From Puniceicoccales bacterium (GTDB lineage Bacteria; Verrucomicrobiota; Verrucomicrobiia; Opitutales; UBA953), in NCBI GenBank assembly GCA_031269335.1, contig JAISZI010000088.1, positions 1 to 33,860 of the forward strand: DNA of 33,860 nt. The letters run 5' to 3'. Below the pieces are notes generated by a model, which had not been told where the DNA came from, searched no databases, and was given only the letters and a program-made list of their open reading frames with translations. Below, piece after piece: positions 16,331 to 23,990 of this stretch. The number at the start of each line of letters is the position of its first letter. Position 1 is the stretch's first letter. Made by a program: the position numbers and the translations under genes.

Positions 16331-18601
16331 CCAGCGGCGCAGGAAAAGGGAATTGGCGACCACAGAGAGGGAACTTGCCGCCATGGCGACACCGGCGGCG
16401 ACGGGGTTCAGGAAGCCAAGAGCGGCGAGGGGAATGCCGAGGATATTGTAAAAAAAGGCGAAAAAAAGGTTTTGGCGAATTTTGCGCAAGGTGGCGCGGG
16501 AAAGGCTGATGGCGTCTGGGATACCGTTGAGATCGTCGCGCACGAGAACGATATCAGCGGCGGCAAGGGCGATGTCACTGCCGGCTCCAATGGCGAAACT
16601 AACGTCGGCGGCGGCAAGAGCGGGGGCGTCGTTGATGCCGTCACCAACGACGGCGACGGTCGCACCTTCGGCTTTGAGACGGGCGACGCGACCGACCTTG
16701 TCGGCGGGAAGCTGGGCGGCGGCAAATTCCGTGATGCCGGTCTGCGCGGCGACAGCGGCTGCGGCGGCGTGGTTGTCGCCGGTAAGCATCAAGAGGCGAA
16801 TGCCTTGTGCACGGAGACGGGCGAGTGCGGCGGGCACGGCAGGGCGCACCGGATCGGCGGCGGCAAGCCAGCCGAGGAGCTTACCGTCGCGGGCGAGACC
16901 GGCGAGCGTTTGCCCTTGTTCTTGAAGGGCGGCGGGCGGAACGGCACTGGCAACGCCTTCGGTGGCAAGGAAAACGGGCGAACCAAGGAGGAGCGGACGT
17001 CCGTCGAGTGTGGCGCGAATGCCGCACCCTGGGACGGAAACGAAATCACGCACGGGGGCGTCTGCTGCGACGCCGTCTTCACGGGCACGGCGTTCGATGG
17101 CGTCGGCGAGCGGGTGTTTGGAACCGCGTTCGATGCTGGCGGCGAGGCGGAGGAGTTCGGCGACGGAGATTCCGGAGGCGGGGACGAGAGCTGTGACCGC
17201 AGGGCGCGCCTGGGTCAGGGTGCCGGTTTTGTCTATGACAAGGGTGTCGATTTGGCGGGCGCGTTCGAGGATTTCGGCATTGCGAATGAGGATGCCAACG
17301 CGGGCACCAAGACCGGTGCCAACCATGACAGCCGTGGGCGTGGCGAGTCCGAGCGAACACGGGCAAGCGATGACAAGCGTGGCAACGGCGTTGACGAGTG
17401 CACGGGCGAAGTCGCCGCCGCAGAGCCAAGTGAGGGCAAATGTCAACAGGGCGATGGCGATAACGGCGGGAACGAAGACAGAGGCGATTTTGTCGGCGAG
17501 CCGCTGGACGGGAGCGCGGCTTGCCTGCGCTTCCTCGACGAGGCGGATGATTTTCGCAAGTGCGGTGTCGGCGCCGACACCGGTGGCGCGAGCTTTGAAC
17601 GCGCCCTGCTGGTTGAGCGTTGCGGCAAAAACCCTGGCACCAACGGCTTTGGCAACGGGGACGCTTTCGCCAGTGAGCATGGACTCGTCCACGCTCGATT
17701 CGCCTTCGAGAACGAGACCGTCAACGGGAACAGCTTCGCCGGCTCGGACGACAACAGTCTCGCCCGCAACGAGTTCTGCAGCGGGAATTTCGGCAAGCGT
17801 GCCATCGGCGCGTTCAACGCGGGCAGTGGCTGGCCGGAGACGCAGCAACGCACGCAGATCGGCGGAGGTGCTTCGCGTTGCCCGCGCTTCGAGGAGTTTG
17901 CCGAGCAGGACAAGCGTGACGAGCGTGGCACTCGCCTCGAAATGGGTGTGTTCGTGGAGGCTGATGGCGGCGTTACCGGTGGCGTGCAGGACAAAGGCGA
18001 CGGTGCTGTAAAGCCACGCCGCAGTAGTGCCGAGGGCGACAAGGACGTCCATGTTGGCGAAACCGCCGCGCAACGCCTTGAAGGAGCCGCAGTAAAAACG
18101 CCAGCCGACGACAAATTGCACGGGTGTCGCGAGTAGGAATTGCAGCCAAATGGGTAGCATTCCGTGATGATCGTAGATTTTCCCGACAAAGGCGTCCGCG
18201 CCAAACCACCGGTGCACCGCGTGTTCGCCGCCGAACATGAAGAGCATTTGAGAGAGCAGCGGCAGCGTGAAAAGGGCGGCGAAGGCGAAGAGGGTAGTTT
18301 CGCGACATTGCACGACTGCGGCGCGGTGCCGTTCGGCGTTTTCATCAAGGTCGGCGGCGGGCTTGGCACCGAAACCGATGCGGGTGACGCGGGCGATGAC
18401 GATTTCGGGCGTGGCAAGTGCGGGGTCGTATTCGACGCGGGTTTTCGAGGCGGCGAAATTGACGGCAGCGACGACACCGGGCAAATCGTTGAGAACACGC
18501 TCAATTCGCCGTGCACAGGCGGCGCAGGTCATGCCTTTAATAACGAGAATGAGAATCTTGCGCTCGGAAGCGGCGGTGTTGATGGTGTCGGTCTGGCACA
18601 T
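16322..18601 (-). CDS. copA: Copper-exporting P1B-type ATPase CopA
   Basis: The product has 759 residues when started at the ATG at 18601. A longer frame depends on a TTG at 18679 and adds a basic tail absent from the family. One N-terminal heavy-metal domain carries GMTCAAC (C26/C29). Eight membrane helices are expected. The family signatures are all present: the transmembrane [13 protein letters not shown] site, phosphorylation DKTGTLT, the HPLADAI HP motif, MLTGDN, and [14 protein letters not shown]. The C-terminal YNILGIPLA and [13 protein letters not shown] segments fit the Cu(I) subgroup (P1B-1). It exports cytoplasmic Cu(I). The strand is divergent from ispA with a long non-coding gap. 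No copper regulator or chaperone gene is adjacent. Confidence 0.95.
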   Translation of the reverse strand: MCQTDTINTAASERKILILVIKGMTCAACARRIERVLNDLPGVVAAVNFAASKTRVEYDPALATPEIVIARVTRIGFGAKPAADLDENAERHRAAVVQCRETTLFAFAALFTLPLLSQMLFMFGGEHAVHRWFGADAFVGKIYDHHGMLPIWLQFLLATPVQFVVGWRFYCGSFKALRGGFANMDVLVALGTTAAWLYSTVAFVLHATGNAAISLHEHTHFEASATLVTLVLLGKLLEARATRSTSADLRALLRLRPATARVERADGTLAEIPAAELVAGETVVVRAGEAVPVDGLVLEGESSVDESMLTGESVPVAKAVGARVFAATLNQQGAFKARATGVGADTALAKIIRLVEEAQASRAPVQRLADKIASVFVPAVIAIALLTFALTWLCGGDFARALVNAVATLVIACPCSLGLATPTAVMVGTGLGARVGILIRNAEILERARQIDTLVIDKTGTLTQARPAVTALVPASGISVAELLRLAASIERGSKHPLADAIERRAREDGVAADAPVRDFVSVPGCGIRATLDGRPLLLGSPVFLATEGVASAVPPAALQEQGQTLAGLARDGKLLGWLAAADPVRPAVPAALARLRAQGIRLLMLTGDNHAAAAAVAAQTGITEFAAAQLPADKVGRVARLKAEGATVAVVGDGINDAPALAAADVSFAIGAGSDIALAAADIVLVRDDLNGIPDAISLSRATLRKIRQNLFFAFFYNILGIPLAALGFLNPVAAGVAMAASSLSVVANSLFLRRWKP

Positions 18602-19027
18602 GGCGGCGAAAATCGAGCGTTTTGCGTTCTGGCGAAAAAGCAACCGAATGCGAAAGCGTTTTCGGACGCTGTTAGCCAAAATGGGAATATCGCCTTCAAA
18701 AAAAGATTTTTTTGAAAAAATTTCTTCATGCGTATCAAATTGATTTCAAACAAGTTGAAAATGATTAAGAAAATAATTTTTGAAAATCGCAAAAAAACGC
18801 TTGCGCGGACACGAAAAATGCTTTGATTCACGCACATCTTCGGCAACGAAGATGGTCACACAAATTCTCCTAATGGGAGATGGGGTAGTACAACGAGATA
18901 AGATAGACAAAAACAGGGCGGGTCGCTTAGGAGTAGGCGACCCGCTCTTCTCGTTGCTACACAACACAAACCGCAAATCGTCATTAGGATTGTCCCCTTG
19001 CCCTTCCTTCGTTTTTTTCACGCACCC
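18602..19027. other. 426-bp non-coding gap with AT-rich stretch and strong hairpins
   Basis: This divergent gap between copA and ispA has no convincing gene. Its left half is AT-rich with a TTTCAA/TTGAAA inverted repeat at 18744-18760, a possible operator or promoter element. The right half holds three hairpins. The first is CATCTTCG/CGAAGATG with a GCAA tetraloop (18835-18854). The second is a small TCTCC/GGAGA stem near 18865. The third is a long nested helix at 18885-18960. Open frames through it are low in codon character. Confidence 0.6.
18885..18960 (-). terminator. Long nested hairpin, intrinsic-terminator-like on the minus strand
   Basis: An inner 12-bp helix pairs 18915-18926 with 18937-18948, including the perfect GCGGGTCGC/GCGACCCGC core. 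An outer helix pairs CAACGAGA (18891-18898) with TCTCGTTG (18949-18956), and GTAG (18885-18888) with CTAC (18957-18960). Read on the minus strand, the inner helix is followed by GTTTTTGTC, as in an intrinsic terminator. No minus-strand gene ends here, so it may close a small RNA or act as a leader attenuator for copA. Confidence 0.5.
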
Positions 19028-19921
19028 ATGACACACGACTCGCCAGAGTTTCACGGGCAGATGAGCCACTATCTCGCCCGCATCGAAACCGCAATTGCGC
19101 AACTCACACCCGCACCGGATACGCGCCCCGCCCCACTTCACGCCGCCATGAGATACAGCCTCGCTGCGGGCGGAAAACGCCTGCGCCCCATGCTTTGCCT
19201 CGCCGCGCACGCCATCTTCCCCTCTGCCATCGACCCGCTCCCTGCGGCCGTCGCCGTCGAATGCCTCCACACCTACACCCTCATCCACGATGACCTCCCC
19301 TGCATGGACAACGCCGACTTGCGCCGCGGGCACCCGTCTTGCCACAAACAATTCGGCGAGACCATTGCCCTGCTCGCCGGCGACGCCCTGCTCACGCACG
19401 CTTTCTTGCTGCTCGCCGACGCCTACCGCGCCACTCCCGAAATCGCCGTCGCCCTCGTCCACGACCTCGCCGAAGCTGCGGGTTCCCAAAAACTCATCGG
19501 GGGACAAGTCGAAGACACCATCGGCGAACAAGGCGAAATTACCCCTGAACGCCTCGACTATATCCACCGCAACAAAACCGCCGCCCTCATCACCGCCGCC
19601 ATCACAATGGGCGTGCGCACCGGTTCAGGCGGCACAGACGTCATTGAGAAAGCCCGCGAAATCGGTCTCAACATCGGGCTTTCTTTCCAAGTGATTGACG
19701 ACATCCTCGACGTCACCAGCGACGCCACAACGATGGGCAAACCGGTCCGCGCCGATCAAGACAACGGGAAAATCACCTACCCGCGTCTTCACGGACTCGG
19801 CGCCTCGCTCAATCATGCCCGCTGTCTCGTGGATAAAGCAGTAGCTTTGTGCCAAGAAATCGGCGGCGACACCGCCTTCCTCGCCGCCCTCCTGCGCAGC
19901 ATGGAACACCGCATCCGTTGA
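19028..19921 (+). CDS. ispA: Farnesyl diphosphate synthase (polyprenyl synthetase family)
   Basis: A 297-residue trans-prenyltransferase started at the ATG at 19028; a TTG 30 bases upstream is less likely. GGKRLRP (48-54) binds the homoallylic substrate. The first aspartate-rich motif is DDLPCMD (88-94), with two extra residues between the aspartates. The tyrosine five positions before it (Y83) and that insertion match type II bacterial FPP synthases such as E. coli IspA. The second motif is DDILD (224-228). It condenses DMAPP and IPP to farnesyl diphosphate, the direct substrate for the HpnD-like fusion protein about 8 kb away. leuD follows 35 bases downstream and may be cotranscribed. Confidence 0.93.
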   Translation: MTHDSPEFHGQMSHYLARIETAIAQLTPAPDTRPAPLHAAMRYSLAAGGKRLRPMLCLAAHAIFPSAIDPLPAAVAVECLHTYTLIHDDLPCMDNADLRRGHPSCHKQFGETIALLAGDALLTHAFLLLADAYRATPEIAVALVHDLAEAAGSQKLIGGQVEDTIGEQGEITPERLDYIHRNKTAALITAAITMGVRTGSGGTDVIEKAREIGLNIGLSFQVIDDILDVTSDATTMGKPVRADQDNGKITYPRLHGLGASLNHARCLVDKAVALCQEIGGDTAFLAALLRSMEHRIR

Positions 19922-19956
19922 CCCTGCCAATACGCCACCACGCACCGTTTTCACAC

Positions 19957-20601
19957 ATGTCCCTCGAAAAAATCGTCCGCATCACAGGCCGCGCCGTGGC
20001 AGTCCCCGGCGACGATATAGACACCGACCGCATTATCCCCGCACGCTTTTTGAAGTGCATCACCTTCGATGAACTGGGGAAATTCGCCTTTTACGATGAA
20101 CGCAAAAACGCCGACGGAACAGACAAGCCTCACGCGCTCAACGACCCCGCCCACACGGGAGCGTCTATCCTCGTCACAGGTTTCAATTTCGGCTGCGGCA
20201 GCTCACGCGAGCACGCACCGCAATCCCTGAAACGCGCCGGTTTCAAAGCGATTATTGCGGGCAGTTTCGCAGAAATTTTCCTCGGCAATGCAACCGCTAT
20301 CGGAATGCCCTGCCTCGCCGTCGCCGCCCCCGACCTGTCAAAAATCACAGCCCTTGTCCAAGCTAACCCCATTAGCGAACTCGTCGCCGATATCGCTGCC
20401 TCTTCCGTTGCAGTAAACGGCGTGACCTTCCCCGCCCTCCTGCCCGAACCCATCCGCGAAGCTCTCACCAGCGGACGCTGGGACGCCATCGCAGACCTGC
20501 TCGAAGGAGCTTCCGCCGTAGAAACACTTGAAGCCTCCCTGCCCCGCATCATCGACCGAACCCGACAGCAATCCCCGAAGCGGGATTGCGTAAAGCCCTG
20601 A
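19957..20601 (+). CDS. leuD: 3-isopropylmalate dehydratase small subunit
   Basis: A 214-residue LeuD, the small subunit that with LeuC isomerises isopropylmalate in leucine synthesis. The conserved IDTDRIIPARFLK loop is at 21-33, and GCGSSREHAPQ, the substrate-gating motif, at 79-89. The length is close to the family norm (about 200). The ATG at 19957 is preferred over an overlapping upstream start in another gene. leuC is not adjacent. The last nine residues (SPKRDCVKP) are encoded by a CAATCCC/GGGATTG hairpin and the first repeat hairpin, and the TGA lies in GCCCTGAAAGGGC. The C-terminus therefore seems extended by an inserted repeat. Confidence 0.95.
   Translation: MSLEKIVRITGRAVAVPGDDIDTDRIIPARFLKCITFDELGKFAFYDERKNADGTDKPHALNDPAHTGASILVTGFNFGCGSSREHAPQSLKRAGFKAIIAGSFAEIFLGNATAIGMPCLAVAAPDLSKITALVQANPISELVADIAASSVAVNGVTFPALLPEPIREALTSGRWDAIADLLEGASAVETLEASLPRIIDRTRQQSPKRDCVKP
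20569..20588 (+). repeat. Hairpin inside the leuD 3' end
   Basis: CAATCCC (20569-20575) and GGGATTG (20582-20588) form a perfect 7-bp stem around a six-base loop. It lies within the coding sequence just before the REP element and codes part of the LeuD tail. Confidence 0.65.
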
Positions 20602-20785
20602 AAGGGCGACTCTAATATAGCCCAGGGCAACACCCTGGGAAAGAGGGAGGAAAGAGCGGAGTCTTCTGCGAGGAGGGTTTCGGCGGCGGCGGAGGGGCAA
20701 CACCCTGGGAAAGAGGGAGGAAAGAGCGGAGGAGTGGAAAGCCCCAACGGGGCGACCCTAATATAGCCCAGGGCAACGCCCTGGG
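20595..20785. repeat. REP-like elements downstream of leuD
   Basis: A degenerate second hairpin (GCCCTGAAAGGGC) is followed by the palindrome CCCAGGGCAACACCCTGGG at 20621-20639. The segment from GGGCAACACCCTGGG to AAAGAGCGGA at 20625-20660 is repeated at 20695-20730. An intact unit then follows: GCCCCAACGGGGC at 20741-20753 and CCCAGGGCAACGCCCTGGG at 20767-20785. This is the same family as the array at 376-1206, in the minus orientation. Confidence 0.88.
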
Positions 20786-20791
20786 TATTAT

Positions 20792-20837
20792 GCCGCCTCA
20801 GGCGGCCGCTACCGTGCACGCCGTTCACGGCGGGCAC
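20792..20837. repeat. Two GC-rich hairpins after the REP unit
   Basis: GCCGCC/GGCGGC (20792-20806, loop TCA) is followed by GTGC-A-CGCCG/CGGCG-G-GCAC (20814-20837, loop TTCA). Neither has a T tract. Their role is unknown. Confidence 0.5.
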
Positions 20838-20900
20838 CTATGCCAACGCACTCCCCGCACCCGTCATCCACGTCATCCTCCCTCCCTCCCTCCCTTGCCT

Positions 20901-20930
20901 CTCATTCGTGTTCATTCGTGTCCATTCGTG
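20901..20930. repeat. Three tandem 10-bp units (TTCATTCGTG-like)
   Basis: CTCATTCGTG, TTCATTCGTG and TCCATTCGTG follow one another without spacing. A run of CTCC repeats precedes them at about 20877-20894. Nothing in this stretch (20838-21018) looks coding. Confidence 0.75.
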
Positions 20931-21018
20931 GTTTCCCTCTCGCCTTTTTTTGGAAAAATCCCTCATTTACAGCAATCTTCTCACCCGCCGCCCCTTATTT
21001 TCCCCTTAAAATCGCCCT

Positions 21019-21288
21019 ATGGCATTAATACATCCAACGGGCGTAAAGCGCCTTCCCACCACTGAAGAGACCTCTCCGCGAAGGAAGGCACCTTCGTCAA
21101 ACTCGGCGCTGACGGACGCGTAAGCGCAGTCTCCGCCATCGGCGACACGCCCGCCGGCATCGTGATACGCGGCGACAAGGCCTATGCCGATGTTTACCTA
21201 ATCGACCCCCGCCAAAGTCGGCTCCGTCCACGCCGTCATCGCCACCGACGACCTCGACCCCACCCAATTCCACGACCTCACCCTGTAG
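21019..21288 (+). pseudogene. Frameshifted small gene resembling a phage capsid-cement-type protein
   Basis: An ATG at 21019 opens MALIHPTGVKRLPTTEET. The reading then has to shift frame near 21078-21084 to continue as EGTFVKLGADGRVSAVSAIG and DTPAGIVIRGDKAYADVYLI. It must shift back near the C5 run at 21206-21210 to end as VGSVHAVIATDDLDPTQFHD plus LTL and TAG. The composite is about 89 residues and coherent, with the Gly-rich short-strand pattern of small phage head-decoration (DUF2190-like) proteins. No single frame codes it. It is either a decayed prophage gene beside repeats or a sequence with two indel errors. The family assignment is tentative. Confidence 0.5.
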
Positions 21289-21367
21289 CTTCTTCCCCCC
21301 GCTCCACCCCGGCACCACAATTTTGTTTCAGTTTACTCGCCCGACACTGCTTTCGACGTTCGCCTTG

Positions 21368-23830
21368 CTATTTCTCATCTCGGAAGAAAACCATTGTGGT
21401 CATTGGCTCGCGCTGGATTTCGTAATAGGGAACATAGCGGAGGGTTTCGTCCGCCATTCCTTTGATTTTGAAATGGAGCGGGGCGACGGGGTCGTGTTGG
21501 AGGCGCGAGACGAGTTCGCTGGCGGGGAAGTGGAGCGTTGCCAAACCGCTGGGCATACTTTTGCCGCGAATGGCGAGCAAAATAGGACCGTATTCGAGCG
21601 CGTGGGTGTTGCTCTCTTTGGCGCTGTATAACTTCTCTGTGCCCTCGTATTTTGTGACGCGGAAACCAACTGGCAGCGTAAACGAAACGACGTCGCCGTC
21701 GCGCCACTCGCGCTCAAGCGCGACGTAACTTCCAACACCGCCGGTGGCGGCGGTTTTGCCGTTGATCGCGATGTCCATTTTGCGTGTCACCCACGCGGGA
21801 ACGCGCACTCGAATGCTTGCTTTAACAGTGTTTTTTGCCGCGCTGTTTTTATGCTTAATAGACACAACAAGTTTTACGTCGGGCGTTTCTGGGAACTTCG
21901 TTATTTGCGTCAATTTCAACGTGCTTGTTGTTATTTCGGAGGGATGAAAAAGGTTCACAAAAAGACCGTCGGCGGCGGTTGTATAGATAAACTCTGGCAG
22001 CGCGGAGAGACCGCGTGTGCCTTGACCTTCGCAACAGGTGTTCGTTTTGTCGCCGCGCTCTTTTTGTTTAACAAGAACGGCGTGATAGCGGATTGCACCG
22101 TCGGCACTCTGGCACGGTAGGACGACGTTGTAGATGGATTTTTCGATTTCGTTAACATACTTTTCCTCGTTTGGATAGAGCAGGTGCAGACGTTGGTTTA
22201 GAAACATCCAGAAGACATTGCCGCATAGTTCGCCGTTGCCTTTGAAAAGATGCGAGCGCGGTGGAAAACGCGGTCCTTCACAAACGCTAAATGACCCTCC
22301 TATGTGCTCAAAATAATCGTGGTAAATGTCCCAACCGCCGAGAATTGTGTCTAAATAACGCTTCTCCCCGGTAGCAAAATACATATCGCCGTAAGCCTCT
22401 AAAGAAGTGATTAAATAAGAATGCGGGCGATCGTATTGGAGACGCCAAACAGCGTCAACATCGCGCTCGGAGAACTGTTTCATCCAAAAGTTTTCTTGGT
22501 AATAGCGCTGCATTGCTTGAATGTCTTCCGGCTTGCCGACGGCACTCTTGTAGAGAAGCGTGCTAGGGATAATTCCTTGGCGGCCGAAGCCGCCGCGCCG
22601 GAGCAATTCCGGCAGGTAAGGAGAGTGGTTAAACCAGTCGTAATAAGCGCGCAAAAGCGGCAGTGCTTTTGTGTTTCCGGCGGAGGCGGCATCGATCAAA
22701 CCACGCGTCACCCACGCACGCGAATAACCGCCGTTTTCGTAATAGAAAATTTTATTTTCGGGATAGCCCATTATATAATAACCGTTCGGTTCGCGGCACG
22801 CTTCAATGCCGTCCACAACGGCGTTCATCCGCTCGCGTAATGCGCCGTTCTCCTTCCAGCGCAAGAAGGTGCCAGCTCCCATCAGAAAACGCCCTGCGTT
22901 GGAACCGGGCAACTCGTTCACCCAAAAATTCTTCATGCCGCGCATATTGCCAGGCGCGGGTTTTCCGGCACGACGACGGAAGTCTCTTAACAAGTCGTCG
23001 AGCGTGAACGTTGTTAATAAATAGTCTGCGTTGCGTTGCATCGTCGCGGCAAAAAGACCCTCGTTCACAACAACACCGCCGGTGGGAATTGCGAGTGTTG
23101 TTTTGACGGGTTTCCACGTCTCCGGCGCGGTCACGTTTTGCGGGTTGTCATAGTGGCACGTCTCGCCATCAATTCGGCGCGGTCGCAACAGCGGATGCTT
23201 GCCGAGATAACCGCGCACAGACTCTTCAAGCGTGCGCCCTTGCGCGACGTCTTTGCCGTCGGAGAAAACTTCAAAACGCCACAGTTCAAAGAGATATTGG
23301 CGATGGCGCGAATCGCGGTCGCGAGCGTGCTTTGTCGCTGTCATTCGCACAAACCGGGCAGTCACTGGCGAGGTCGGAATAAAGTTGTGAATTTTACCCG
23401 GAAACTTCCACGCCTCGACGGGGAAATCTCGCGTTGTATAATTGGCAATGACACGCGGATTTTTGAAGTGCGGATCATCGTCCGCTTCCAACTTAAAACG
23501 CACCGGAAAATTGCGTGTCTGCCACGGTCCGCAATGATAATCTGCAAGACACGGGTAGAGTTTGACAAGGTCAATTTTTTTGGGAACACCCAAGTCAATT
23601 TGTATCCAAATTTTGGTGTCGGCGTTACTCAAGGGCTGCGAGACATAGCACTCGTCCACAAACGAGAAAGCCTTGCCAGTGACGCGTTCCGTTCCTAACG
23701 GTCCGCCATAAAGTTCCGCCGCTGGCGCGAAACGCGGCGAGCAAGGGATTTCGGCAAGAGCGGGGGCAGGAGCTGCGGCAAAAGCGGTGACTGGTAGTAT
23801 GAGCAAAAGAGAGAGAGCGAAAAGGCGCAT
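21368..23830 (-). CDS. GH127-type beta-L-arabinofuranosidase with N-terminal discoidin-like domain, secreted
   Basis: The start is set at the ATG at 23830, which opens a signal peptide (MRLFALSLLLILPVTAFAAA); the frame extends upstream only to a TTG. The product has 820 residues. Residues about 40-195 look like an F5/8-type C (discoidin) module, with WIQIDLGVPKKIDLVKLYP and ARFVRMTATK. The rest is an alpha/alpha-barrel GH127/DUF1680 catalytic region. The zinc-binding set of this family, an ExC plus a CC pair, is visible as E534/C536 in GELCGNVFW and C599/C600 in NTCCEGQG. GH127 enzymes release beta-L-arabinofuranose from plant glycans. It is probably periplasmic or surface located. The GH106 gene lies directly upstream on the same strand. 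Confidence 0.87.
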   Translation of the reverse strand: MRLFALSLLLILPVTAFAAAPAPALAEIPCSPRFAPAAELYGGPLGTERVTGKAFSFVDECYVSQPLSNADTKIWIQIDLGVPKKIDLVKLYPCLADYHCGPWQTRNFPVRFKLEADDDPHFKNPRVIANYTTRDFPVEAWKFPGKIHNFIPTSPVTARFVRMTATKHARDRDSRHRQYLFELWRFEVFSDGKDVAQGRTLEESVRGYLGKHPLLRPRRIDGETCHYDNPQNVTAPETWKPVKTTLAIPTGGVVVNEGLFAATMQRNADYLLTTFTLDDLLRDFRRRAGKPAPGNMRGMKNFWVNELPGSNAGRFLMGAGTFLRWKENGALRERMNAVVDGIEACREPNGYYIMGYPENKIFYYENGGYSRAWVTRGLIDAASAGNTKALPLLRAYYDWFNHSPYLPELLRRGGFGRQGIIPSTLLYKSAVGKPEDIQAMQRYYQENFWMKQFSERDVDAVWRLQYDRPHSYLITSLEAYGDMYFATGEKRYLDTILGGWDIYHDYFEHIGGSFSVCEGPRFPPRSHLFKGNGELCGNVFWMFLNQRLHLLYPNEEKYVNEIEKSIYNVVLPCQSADGAIRYHAVLVKQKERGDKTNTCCEGQGTRGLSALPEFIYTTAADGLFVNLFHPSEITTSTLKLTQITKFPETPDVKLVVSIKHKNSAAKNTVKASIRVRVPAWVTRKMDIAINGKTAATGGVGSYVALEREWRDGDVVSFTLPVGFRVTKYEGTEKLYSAKESNTHALEYGPILLAIRGKSMPSGLATLHFPASELVSRLQHDPVAPLHFKIKGMADETLRYVPYYEIQREPMTTMVFFRDEK

Positions 23831-23990
23831 CGCGGGGGGGACAGGCGAAAGGAGGAATAGTTTCCAACCCGAAAACCGCCTTTTCAAAAGCAGTTTTCGG
23901 GTTCCAAGACGCGGATACGCCGCGACCCTCCTGCGGCGGCATCCAGCCCGCGTTTTCCGCCGTGCCCGCAAGCGTTTTTTTGAAAAAAAT

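Noticed and set aside
16472-18136. Long plus-strand frames opposite copA
   Set aside because: Coding shadows with Gly/Asp-rich translation and no domains, fully covered by the ATPase gene.
18746-19567. Minus-strand 273-codon frame across the ispA 5' region
   Set aside because: It runs through the hairpin region and antisense to the FPP synthase, and lacks any recognisable domain.
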